Shown: positions 27,248-35,580 of the stretch, piece after piece
How positions within the stretch are numbered: position 1 is the first letter of the stretch
Layout of the letters: every line of letters starts with the position of its first letter
Assembly (NCBI GenBank): GCA_024234165.1
Contig: JACKOP010000004.1
Location: 62,001 to 126,000, forward strand
Reading direction: 5' to 3'
Source of the DNA: Pseudomonadales bacterium
GTDB lineage: Bacteria; Pseudomonadota; Gammaproteobacteria; Pseudomonadales; UBA5518
DNA: 64,000 bases
Program-made: the position numbers and the translations under genes
The notes under the pieces: model-generated
Databases searched by the model: none
What the model saw: the letters and a program-made list of their open reading frames with translations, nothing else
What the model was told of the DNA's origin: nothing

Positions 27248-29101
27248 CTACCAGCCGCACTGCTCGCCGCGATTCTGCTCCTCGAGCCAGCGCTGCAACG
27301 GTGCGAAGTAATCCAGTACCGCCTTGCCGCTCATCTCGCGCGTGCCGGTGAATGCCTCGAGCGCATCGGGCCAGGGGCGTGAGCGCCCCATCGCGAGCAT
27401 CGCCTCGAGCCTGACGCCGACCTCCCGGTTGCCGTAGAACGAGCAGCGATGCAGCGGCCCCTTCCAGCCTGCAATTTCACATGCACGCTGGTAGAACTGG
27501 AACTGCAACATGCGCGCGAGAAAATAGCGCGCATACGGCGTGCTGGCTGGAATGTGGTGCTTCGCACCCGGATCGAAATCCTGCTCGCTGCGCACCACCG
27601 GCGGAATCACTCCCATGTACGTCAGACGCAGATCGTGCCACGCCTTGTTGTACGCCTCGGGCGGAATGCTGCCGTCGAACACGCCCCAGCGCCACTTGTC
27701 GACGAGCACGGTCCACGCCATTCCGGGCACCTTCCCCAGCGCCTGGCGCAGCAACAGACCGATGTCACGCGAGGCATCGGGTATCTGCCTGCCGTCAAGC
27801 AGGCCAACGTGTACGAGATAATCCGGCGTCACCGACAACGCGACCATGTCGCCGATCGCTTCGTGGAAGCCATCGTTCGCACTGCCGAGGTACAGATAGG
27901 GTTGCCGGCTGTAGGCACGCTGGTAGAAGGTGTGCCCGAGTTCGTGGTGCACGGTCACGAAGTCGGTCGCGTCGACCTGCATGCACATCTTGATCCGCAG
28001 ATCGTCGCGGTTGTCCAGATCCCACGCCGAGGCATGGCAGACCACATCGCGATCACGCGGGCGGGTGAGCATCGAGCGCTGCCAGAACGTCGGCGGCAAC
28101 GGCGCAAAACCGAGGGAGGTGAAAAATCCCTCGGCAGTCTCGACGATCCGCGCCGGATCGTAGTTCGCCGCACGCAACAATTCACCGAGGTCATGGCCGA
28201 TGTCACCGACGTCCTGCGGCGCGACGAGATCGTAGATCGAATCCCACTGCTGTGCCCACATGTTGCCGAGCAGGTCGGCACGCAGCGGTCCGCTCGGCGC
28301 CTGTACCGCCTCGCCATACCGGCGGCTCAGCGCACGACGCGTGTAGCAGTGCAGTTGCCGGTAGAGCGGCTTCACTTCGTTCCACAGGCGGTCGTTCAGC
28401 GCCGCAAACTCCTGCGCCTCCATGTCGTAGTTGGAACGCCACATCGCACCAAGATCGGCAAAGCCCAGTTCGCGCGCCCCCTCGTTCGCCAGCTCGACCA
28501 GGCGGCGGTAATCGGCACGCATCGGTTTGCCGATCGCGTGCCACGACGTCCACATCTCGCGCAGCACGTCGGGATCGCGTTCGGTGCGCATCAGCGCCTC
28601 GAGCTCGGCGCCGCGCTTCGGCGCACCACGATGGGTTCCCTTGCCTTTGGCGTAGGCAGATTGCAGGCGCGTCGCCAGCATGGCGAGCTCCTCCGCAGCA
28701 CCGGCGCGCCGCGGCGCCGGCAACACGATTCCCTGCCTCAGAATGTCGAGCTTGCGTCGCGTATCGACCGACAGGTCGGGCAGTGCGGCGAAATCGACTG
28801 CTTCGCTCGCGTACTTCACCTGCAATGCGGTGCCCTGGGCCGCTGCACGTGCGTTCAGCCAGTCGGTGTCCTCGGTGATATACGTTGCATTGATCCACGC
28901 GACCTTCGCTGCGTAGACCGAGAAGTCACCGAGCTCGCGCTCCGCTGCAGCCACGAAGGCATCGGCGGCTGCGCCATCGCGCACGCGGGTGACAGCCGAC
29001 TCGATCCCGGCCGACTCGCCGACACCCTGATCGGGCGCATCCTTCGTACCGCAGGCGGCCAGCACCAGCGCAATGGTGACCAGCAGGCTCCGCTTCGTCA
29101 T
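27248..29101 (-). CDS. M2 family peptidyl-dipeptidase (ACE-like), lipoprotein
   Basis: Zinc metallopeptidase of 617 residues. The site reads H-E-L-G-H near residue 386, with the distal glutamate in GFHEAIGDMVALS, the gluzincin arrangement of angiotensin-converting-enzyme homologues. The N terminus has a short signal with lipobox L-A-A-C, so the enzyme is probably anchored on the periplasmic face and trims dipeptides from peptide C termini. It follows the paaY-like gene by 36 bases on the same strand and is convergent with recQ with only eight bases between stops. Confidence 0.93.
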   Translation of the reverse strand: MTKRSLLVTIALVLAACGTKDAPDQGVGESAGIESAVTRVRDGAAADAFVAAAERELGDFSVYAAKVAWINATYITEDTDWLNARAAAQGTALQVKYASEAVDFAALPDLSVDTRRKLDILRQGIVLPAPRRAGAAEELAMLATRLQSAYAKGKGTHRGAPKRGAELEALMRTERDPDVLREMWTSWHAIGKPMRADYRRLVELANEGARELGFADLGAMWRSNYDMEAQEFAALNDRLWNEVKPLYRQLHCYTRRALSRRYGEAVQAPSGPLRADLLGNMWAQQWDSIYDLVAPQDVGDIGHDLGELLRAANYDPARIVETAEGFFTSLGFAPLPPTFWQRSMLTRPRDRDVVCHASAWDLDNRDDLRIKMCMQVDATDFVTVHHELGHTFYQRAYSRQPYLYLGSANDGFHEAIGDMVALSVTPDYLVHVGLLDGRQIPDASRDIGLLLRQALGKVPGMAWTVLVDKWRWGVFDGSIPPEAYNKAWHDLRLTYMGVIPPVVRSEQDFDPGAKHHIPASTPYARYFLARMLQFQFYQRACEIAGWKGPLHRCSFYGNREVGVRLEAMLAMGRSRPWPDALEAFTGTREMSGKAVLDYFAPLQRWLEEQNRGEQCGW

Positions 29102-29137
29102 CGGCCCATCCTCTCCGCTCGCTGGCAGTGATCGGGT

Positions 29138-29749
29138 TCAGCGCCGGCGGTTCGCCTCGCGCAACTCGGCGAGCGGCACGGAACCCGCGCTCCGAACCGG
29201 CCGGTCCGGCTCCGGTGCGCGCAGCGGCTCGCATTCGCGCAACTCCTGCAGCGACCGGCGTGCGAGCTCCTGATACTGCAACACCCCCCTGGCCTTCCAC
29301 TGCAGCTCGACCGCCGTGAGTTCCCGCATCACCCGTGCCGGTATCCCGGCGACCAGTACGCGTGGCGGCACCTGCATGCCTTCCTTCACGAAGCTCATTG
29401 CAGCCACCAGCGCTTCCTCGCCGATCGACGCGTTATCCATGATCACGGCACCGATGCCGATCAGCGCACCGCGCCCGACCTCACAGCCGTGCAACACCGC
29501 GGCATGCCCCACATGCCCGTTCTCGGCCACACGCGCAATACGCCCCGGATAGCTGTGCATCACGCAGTTGTCCTGCAGGTTTGCACCGGCACCGAGTTCG
29601 ACCCGCCCGAAGTCACCACGCATGCTCGCTCCCGGTCCCACGTAGCAACCCGGCCCGACGACCGCGTCACCGATCAGTATGGCCATCGGGTGCACGAAGG
29701 CCTCCGGGTGGATCACGGGCCGCAGGCCTGCGTAGCTGTAACAAGGCAT
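29138..29749 (-). CDS. paaY: PaaY-like gamma-carbonic-anhydrase-fold hexapeptide protein
   Basis: Left-handed beta-helix protein of 203 residues closely matching E. coli PaaY along its length (FVHPMAILIGDAVVGPGCYVGP, RGDFGRVELGAGANLQDNCV, HGCEVGRGALIGIGAVIMDN). Metal-binding histidines typical of gamma carbonic anhydrases are visible in GHVGHAAVLHG. PaaY is a thioesterase that clears dead-end CoA esters of phenylacetate breakdown; here no other paa genes are nearby, so a broader CoA-ester housekeeping role is possible. It is probably cotranscribed with the M2 peptidase. Confidence 0.85.
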   Translation of the reverse strand: MPCYSYAGLRPVIHPEAFVHPMAILIGDAVVGPGCYVGPGASMRGDFGRVELGAGANLQDNCVMHSYPGRIARVAENGHVGHAAVLHGCEVGRGALIGIGAVIMDNASIGEEALVAAMSFVKEGMQVPPRVLVAGIPARVMRELTAVELQWKARGVLQYQELARRSLQELRECEPLRAPEPDRPVRSAGSVPLAELREANRRR

Positions 29750-29805
29750 CGGACAATCCTCGCCGCTGATTCCGGAGCAGGAAACCTTGCCGCATGAACC
29801 CGGTC

Positions 29806-29842
29806 AACGCAATGCGTTCTGCAACGCAATGTGTAACGCAAT
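29806..29842. promoter_or_regulatory. three direct repeats AACGCAAT
   Basis: AACGCAAT occurs at 29806-29813, 29823-29830 and 29835-29842, the first extended into a near-palindrome AACGCAATGCGTT. The block lies immediately upstream of the -35 box of the following gene and 57 bases or more from the divergent paaY start. It looks like a set of activator or repressor half-sites. Confidence 0.4.
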
Positions 29843-29847
29843 CTCGA

Positions 29848-29877
29848 TTGATCCCGCAGAGATACCAACCGTATAGT
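29848..29877 (+). promoter_or_regulatory. sigma-70 type promoter
   Basis: TTGATC (-35) and TATAGT (-10) separated by 18 bases; the expected start is near 29884, 27 bases before the ATG at 29911. Both boxes stand out from the GC-rich background. Confidence 0.6.
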
Positions 29878-29910
29878 TTCGCCCCCGCAGTCGCCATAGC
29901 GGAATCCGCC

Positions 29911-32900
29911 ATGCTGAAGCTTGCCCACGATCTCGAATTCACCGATCTGCATCGACGCGCGGGCCTGGAGCGCGTCGACGCCGCGTTTCTTGCCCATGTC
30001 GCTGCGGTGGACGCTCCGCTGCACGCCGCATTGCTGGGCGCGCGCGCACACCCCGAGGCGCTGGCGCCAAAGGCGGAATCGGAACTGCTGATCGCGCTCG
30101 CACCGCATCTGGAGGACTTCACCGCCCGGCTGTTCGGCATCGAGGCCGAGGCAGCGCAACTTGCCGCGGCACACCACGAACTTGCCCCGGTATTCAGCGT
30201 CAAGCGGCTGTTCGTGCAACGCGTGGCGCTGCTGAAGGTGAAGCCGGAGCAGCTTGCGGGCTTCGATCCCGACGCAGCCGAACGGGAACTCCTCGGCGAA
30301 ACTTTCAGTGAACTCGGATTCGCACAGCGCGTGAGCGCCTGGCAGTGCGACGAGGCGGCCAACGCCGAGCGGCTTGCACTGGCGGCACGTTACGCCGCGT
30401 GGGCCGCGGGAACCGACGCCGGACGGGCGCGCCACGCCGGTGGAGTTCTGTTCAAGACCCCGGCGAAGCTCGACTACCAGAACCTGGTGCCGATCGCCAC
30501 GCGCGAGACGCTCGGCTTCACGCGCCACAGCATCGATCATCTGCGCCGACGCGAAGGCTTTGCGCTCACCGACCCCGGCACCGATCTCTATGGCGCGCTG
30601 GACGAGGCCAACTACTGCATCTGGTGTCACAACCAGGGCAAGGATTCCTGCTCGCACGGGTTTCGCGACAAGGCACCGAAGGGCAGCGACCCGGCGCGCG
30701 CGCCGTTTCGCAAGTCTGTGCTCGGTGTGACGCTGACCGGCTGCCCGCTGGAAGAAAAGATCTCCGAGTTCCATTTCGTGAAGACGCGCGGCGAGTCGAT
30801 CGCGGCACTCGCGATGATCGTGATCGACAACCCGATGGTCGCCGGGACCGGGCATCGCATCTGCAACGACTGCATGAAGGCGTGCATCTACCAGAAGCAG
30901 CAACCGGTCGATATTCCGCAGGCAGAAACACGCACCGTGAAGGACGTGCTCGAACTGCCGTGGGGCTTCGAGATCTATTCGCTGCTCACGCGCTGGAATC
31001 CGCTCAACCTGCGTCGCCCGCTGCCGCTGGCCGACAGCGGGCGCAAGGTGCTGGTGGTCGGGCTCGGTCCCTCGGGATACACGCTCGCGCATCACCTGAT
31101 GAACGACGGGCACACGGTGGTGGGCATCGACGGCGTGAAGATCGAACCGCTGTCCGCGACGCTGTCGGGGGTGGACATGCAGGGACGGCGGGTGCCGTTC
31201 GCACCGGTGCGCAACGTGAGCGAGCTGTTCGAGCCGCTGGATGCACGCGTGATGGCCGGATTCGGGGGCGTCGCCGAATACGGCATCACAGTGCGCTGGG
31301 ACAAGAATTTCCTGAAGATCCTGCGCCTGCTGGTCGAGCGGCGCGCCGAATTCGCGATGTTCGGTGGCGTGCGCTTCGGCGGCACCGTGACGCCGGAAGA
31401 CGCCTGGGACATGGGCTTCGACCACGTGGCGCTGTGCGTGGGCGCAGGCGGCCCCACCGTGCTGAATATCCCGAACGGGCTGCGCCGCGGCGTGCGTGCC
31501 GCATCCGATTTCCTGATGGCCCTGCAGCTCACGGGCGCCGCCAAGACCGACTCGATCGCCAACATGCAGCTGCGTCTGCCGGTGGTGGTGATCGGCGGCG
31601 GTCTCACCGCCATCGATACCGCCACCGAGTCGATGGCCTACTACGCGGTGCAGATCGAGAAATTCCTGGTGCGCTACGAATCGCTCACCGAGGAAATCGG
31701 CGAAGACGCGATCCGTGCGAACTGGGACGACTACGAGCGCGAGATCGCCGAGGAATTTCTTGCCCACGCACGCGCGATCCGCCAGGAGCGCGACGCGGCT
31801 GCCGCCGCAGGCCGTGCGCCGCGGGTCATCGAAATGCTGCGTCACTGGGGAGGCGTGACCGTGGCGTACCGGCGCCGCCTGATCGACAGCCCGGCCTACA
31901 CGCTGAACCACGAGGAAATCGACAAGGCACTCGAAGAGGGCATCTGGTTCGCGGAGGGGATGTCCCCGGTTGCAGTCGACGTGGACCATTACGGCGCCAC
32001 GCGCGGCATCCGCCTGCGCAACGCCACCACCGGCACCGAACACTGGTTCCCGGCACGCACGGTGTTCGTCGCTGCCGGAACGCAGCCGAACACCGTGCTC
32101 GCACGCGAGCACCCGGAACGTTATCTGCTCGACGGCAAGTATTTCTGCCCGGTAGACGAGAACGGCACCCCGGTCAAGGCGGAGCAGGCGTTCGGCAAAC
32201 CGGACACACCGCACGTGTTGCTGTCGCGGCGCGCCGACGGCCGCTTCATGAGCTATTTCGGCGACGTACATCCCTCCTGGGTGGGCAACGTCGTCAGGGC
32301 GATGGCGTCGGCGAAGCAGGGCTATCCGACCGTCTCGCGCGTGCTGGCGCAGCGTGCGCCAGCAAGTCCGCTGTCACGCGAGGAATTCTTCACCGGGCTC
32401 GCCGCCCAGTTACTCGCCACCGTGCACCGCGTGGAGCGTCTGACGCCGAACATCGTCGAAGTGACGCTGCATGCGCCACTGGCGGCGCGACAGTTCAGGC
32501 CCGGACAGTTCTACCGGCTGCAGAACTTCGAAACGCTCGCCCCCGTGGTCCACGGCACCCGCCTGCAGATGGAGGGCCTGGCGATGACGGGGGCGTCGGT
32601 TGACCCCGAGCGCGGGCTGGTGTCGGTCATCGCACTCGAGATGGGGGGCTCGAGCAGCCTGTGCGCGATGCTGCAACCCGGCGAACCGGTGATATTGATG
32701 GGACCGACCGGTTCGCCCACCCACATCACCGGCAACGAAACCGTGGTGCTCTGCGGTGGCGGCCTCGGCAACGCCGTGCTGTTCTCGATCGGTGCCGCAA
32801 TGCGCGCCGCAGGCTCGCGGGTACTGTATTTCGCCGGCTACAAGAAGGTGCAGGACCGCTACAAGGTGGCCGAAATCGAGAATGCAGCGGACGTCATCGT

Positions 32901-33381
32901 GTGGTGCTGCGACGAGGCCCCCGGTTTCGCACCGGGCCGTGCACAGGACCGCACCTTCATCGGCAACATCGTGCAGGCGATGGATGCCTACGCGGAGGGT
33001 CGGCTCGGCGAGTGCACGATACGCCTCGACGACGCAGACCGTATCATCGCGATCGGTTCCGATCGCATGATGGCCGGCGTGGCGCGCGCGCGCCACGAGA
33101 TACTGAAGCCGCACCTGAAGCCGCACCACTTCGCGATCGGATCGATCAACTCACCGATGCAGTGCATGATGAAAGAGATATGCGCCCAGTGCCTGCAGCC
33201 GCACCGTGATCCGATCACCAAGGAAACCAGCTACGTGTTCTCGTGCTTCAATCAGGACCAGCCACTCGACTGTGTGGACTGGAAGGTGCTGAACGAACGC
33301 CTGAAGCAGAACTCGCTGGCGGAAAAGCTGACCGCGCGTTGGCTGGAACGGCGTATCGCCGAACTCGACAACAAGACGTAG
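29911..33381 (+). CDS. multidomain flavin/iron-sulfur oxidoreductase, NfnB-NfnA (GltD-PyrK)-like fusion
   Basis: Protein of 1156 residues in one frame. After an unrecognised 230-residue N-terminal part come Cys236-x2-Cys239-x7-Cys247 and Cys278, then Cys318-x2-Cys321-x3-Cys325, placed like the [4Fe-4S] region of GltD/NfnB. An FAD-binding G-L-G-P-S-G (384-389) and an NAD(P)-binding G-G-G-L-T-A (562-567) follow. The C-terminal third is a ferredoxin-reductase-like module: flavin domain from about 834, G-G-G-L-G-N (949-954), and Cys1085-x5-Cys1091-x2-Cys1094-x17-Cys1112, the PyrK/NfnA [2Fe-2S] pattern. This suggests NAD(H)/NADP(H)/ferredoxin electron exchange, possibly bifurcating. The fourth cysteine of the second cluster is not evident. 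Start at 29911 is supported by promoter placement. The TAG stop is part of a REP repeat. Confidence 0.75.
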   Translation: MLKLAHDLEFTDLHRRAGLERVDAAFLAHVAAVDAPLHAALLGARAHPEALAPKAESELLIALAPHLEDFTARLFGIEAEAAQLAAAHHELAPVFSVKRLFVQRVALLKVKPEQLAGFDPDAAERELLGETFSELGFAQRVSAWQCDEAANAERLALAARYAAWAAGTDAGRARHAGGVLFKTPAKLDYQNLVPIATRETLGFTRHSIDHLRRREGFALTDPGTDLYGALDEANYCIWCHNQGKDSCSHGFRDKAPKGSDPARAPFRKSVLGVTLTGCPLEEKISEFHFVKTRGESIAALAMIVIDNPMVAGTGHRICNDCMKACIYQKQQPVDIPQAETRTVKDVLELPWGFEIYSLLTRWNPLNLRRPLPLADSGRKVLVVGLGPSGYTLAHHLMNDGHTVVGIDGVKIEPLSATLSGVDMQGRRVPFAPVRNVSELFEPLDARVMAGFGGVAEYGITVRWDKNFLKILRLLVERRAEFAMFGGVRFGGTVTPEDAWDMGFDHVALCVGAGGPTVLNIPNGLRRGVRAASDFLMALQLTGAAKTDSIANMQLRLPVVVIGGGLTAIDTATESMAYYAVQIEKFLVRYESLTEEIGEDAIRANWDDYEREIAEEFLAHARAIRQERDAAAAAGRAPRVIEMLRHWGGVTVAYRRRLIDSPAYTLNHEEIDKALEEGIWFAEGMSPVAVDVDHYGATRGIRLRNATTGTEHWFPARTVFVAAGTQPNTVLAREHPERYLLDGKYFCPVDENGTPVKAEQAFGKPDTPHVLLSRRADGRFMSYFGDVHPSWVGNVVRAMASAKQGYPTVSRVLAQRAPASPLSREEFFTGLAAQLLATVHRVERLTPNIVEVTLHAPLAARQFRPGQFYRLQNFETLAPVVHGTRLQMEGLAMTGASVDPERGLVSVIALEMGGSSSLCAMLQPGEPVILMGPTGSPTHITGNETVVLCGGGLGNAVLFSIGAAMRAAGSRVLYFAGYKKVQDRYKVAEIENAADVIVWCCDEAPGFAPGRAQDRTFIGNIVQAMDAYAEGRLGECTIRLDDADRIIAIGSDRMMAGVARARHEILKPHLKPHHFAIGSINSPMQCMMKEICAQCLQPHRDPITKETSYVFSCFNQDQPLDCVDWKVLNERLKQNSLAEKLTARWLERRIAELDNKT

Positions 33382-33426
33382 GTCGGGCTTCAGCCCGACG
33401 GGTTGTGGGTCGGGTTTCAACCCGAC
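33378..33426. repeat. REP hairpins (GC and GT variants)
   Basis: GTAG head at 33378-33381, then GTCGG-GC-TTCA-GC-CCGAC (33382-33399) and GTCGG-GT-TTCA-AC-CCGAC (33409-33426). The head's TAG is the stop codon of the preceding gene. This is the only GC/GC variant I found in the window. The cluster was originally continuous with that at 35333-35580 before the insertion sequence entered. Confidence 0.9.
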
Positions 33427-33434
33427 GGGTGCCA

Positions 33435-35317
33435 CCCAAGTTCCGCACTTCGTGCCCGATTTTGGCGGGGTCGCCGCTAGCCACACTCCATGATTTCAAC
33501 GACTTGGGCGCGCGGCAAGCCTGATTTCCAGGCAATCGTGTTGTGTCACGCCTTAACGTTTGGATGGATTTAATGGCGGGTTGGCATGTGATAGCGTTGA
33601 CACATGTACACGCGCATCACCCGCTCCGGCGGCCGGAGCTACCTGCAACTCGTCGAAGGCTTCCGCACCCAAAGCCGGGTGCGCCAGCGCGTGGTCGCCA
33701 ACCTCGGTCGCCTGGATGAGCTGGGCGGCAAGAAACTCGATCCACTCATCCACGGCTTGCAGCGTGCGCTCGGTCGCGTGCCGATCTCGGCACCTGTGCC
33801 GGAGTACGACTCGGCACGGGCGCTGGGCGATGTGCATGCCCTGAATGAACTGTGGTCGAGTCTGGGTTTGGGCGATGCCGTACGTCAGGCCCTGCGCTCC
33901 TCGCGCCGCGCATTCGATGCCGAGGCGATGGTGCGGGCGATGGTGTTCAACCGCCTGTGTGCACCTGATTCCAAGCTCGGCTGTCTGGAATGGCTGGAGA
34001 CGGTGGCGATCCCGGCATGCCTGAGGCGGTCTCGCACGATCACCTGCTGCGCACGCTGGATGCGCTGATGGATCGCGCCGGGAAGGTCGAGGCGAAGGTG
34101 GCCCAGCTGTTGCGGCCGATGCTCGATCAGCAATTGTCGGTGGTGTTCTACGATCTGACCACGGTGCGCATCCACGGCGAGGGCCATGTTCCGAGGATGT
34201 ACGTGCCTATGGCATGAACAAGGAAACTGGCGGCATCGCCCGGCAGTTCGTGCTGGGCGTGGTGCAGTCGGCCGAGGGTTTGCCGCTGATGCACACCGTG
34301 CATGCCGGCAACGTTGCCGAGACCGCCACCCTCAAGGCCATGCTCGAACAGGTGCTGGCGCGCTTCCCGGTCGAGCGGGTGATCCCGGTCGCCGACCGCG
34401 GTCTGCTCAGTCTGGACAACATCGCCCAGATCGGCGAGCTGGCCCGGCAGACCGAGCGCAAGTTGCAATTCATCTCGGCGGTGCCGGCACGGCGCTACGC
34501 AGAGCTGGGCGGCACGCTCGATGCGATGAGCTTCGGCGAGGGTTTGGCCGAAGGCCGCTTCGCCGAGCACCGGCTGGTGGTCGCGCACGATCCGACCCGA
34601 GCGGCCGAGCAGACGGCCCGCCGCCACCAACGCATCACCGAACTGGAAGCCTTCGCCGACCAGCTTGTCGCCAAGCTCGACGCGCAGGACAAAGGTTCAC
34701 CGAACGCGGCCGCAAGGCCAGCGACCGCGGTGCCTACAGCCGCTTCCAGCAAGCCGTTGCCGAGGCCGAGTTGACTCGCTTCGTGAAGCCGCAATACCAC
34801 GCCGAGCGCTTCAGCCATACCCTTGACGAGGCGGCCATCGCACGCGCGGAGACCTTCGACGGCAAGCTGGTACTGCTGACCAATGTCGAGGACTTTACAG
34901 CCGCGCAGATCGTCGAGCGCTACAAGAGCCCGCCGACATCGAGCGCGGCTTCCGGGTGCTCAAGAGCGACCTTGCGATTGCACCGGTGTACCACCGCCTC
35001 CCGGATCGTATCCGCGCGCACGCGCTGATCTGCTTCCTGGCGCTGCTGCTGTATCGGGTGATGCGCATGCGCTTGAAGCAGCACGGCAGCGTCCACAGCC
35101 CGAAGACCGCGCTGGAGTTGCTGCGGCGAATCCAGCAGCACCGCGTCACTATCGGCACGCAACACCTGACCGGTATTGGCAAGATCACACCCCCAGCAAC
35201 TCCAACTCTTCGAGGCCTTGACCGTCAAAGCACCCGCCTGAAGCGCTTGTTGTGGCATTTTTGACTGACGTCACCAAGTCAAATCAAACACTTGCGTGAT
35301 TAGCTGCGGAACTTCGG
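33435..35317 (+). mobile_element. IS1634-like insertion sequence (IS4 superfamily), decayed
   Basis: An 1883-base element with 13-base terminal inverted repeats, CCCAAGTTCCGCA on the left and TGCGGAACTTCGG on the right (one mismatch). The target duplication GTGCCA lies at 33429-33434 and 35318-35323. Ends were found by comparing the flanks with the uninterrupted repeat at 35409-35436, where GACGGGTGCCAGCGCCGATC is intact. The duplication could be read as GGGTGCCA (8 bases) if the ends are set inward. The element lies wholly inside a REP array. Confidence 0.8.
33604..35241 (+). pseudogene. IS1634-family DDE transposase, frameshifted
   Basis: Pieces of one transposase lie in successive frames. 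They carry V-F-Y-D-L-T-T-V-R (first Asp), V-A-D-R-G-L-L-S-L-D-N (second Asp) and, once the frame is restored, A-D-I-E-R-G-F-R-V-L-K-S-D (Glu). Four breaks lose one base each, near 34011, 34193, 34695 and 34930, and one gains a C in the run at 35190-35194. With all five repaired the reading frame ends at TGA 35239-35241. The enzyme cannot be made as one chain, so the copy is immobile unless helped by another element. Confidence 0.85.
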
Positions 35318-35332
35318 GTGCCAGCGCCGATC

Positions 35333-35580
35333 GTCGGCATGAATGCCGACCCACGAATATCCGCCGGCATGAATGCCGACCTACGCCCGTTGTGGGTCGG
35401 GTTTCAACCCGACGGGTGCCAGCGCCGATCGTCGGCATGAATGCCGACCCACGAATATCCGCCAGCATGAATGCCGACCCACGCCCGATGTGGGTCGGGT
35501 TTCAACCCGACGGGTGCCAGCACCGATCGTCGGCATGAATGCCGACCCACGAACATCCGTCGGCATGAATGCCGACCTAC
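35333..35580. repeat. REP hairpin cluster, right part of the array split by the IS
   Basis: About eight hairpins in an A-A-B order, where A is the CA/TG variant and B the GT/AC variant (B at about 35397 and 35491). Some A copies have a damaged first arm (CCGGCATG, CCAGCATG). Spacers GGGTGCCAGCGCCGATC and CCACGAATATCC recur. The outermost CTAC (35577-35580) is a GTAG head on the minus strand and supplies the stop codon of the RND permease gene. Confidence 0.92.

Noticed and set aside
29713..32271. 852-residue open frame on the minus strand
   Set aside because: It is antisense to the Nfn-like gene in GC-rich DNA; composition is His/Arg/Gln-rich with no recognisable motif, while the plus-strand protein has clear domains.
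30345..32603. 752-residue plus-strand open frame
   Set aside because: Frame shadow of the Nfn-like gene; Arg/Gly/Ala-rich with no domain.
33604..35241. Programmed frameshifting in the transposase
   Set aside because: Five shifts, including one of opposite sign and without a common slippery heptamer, fit decay better than programmed recoding.
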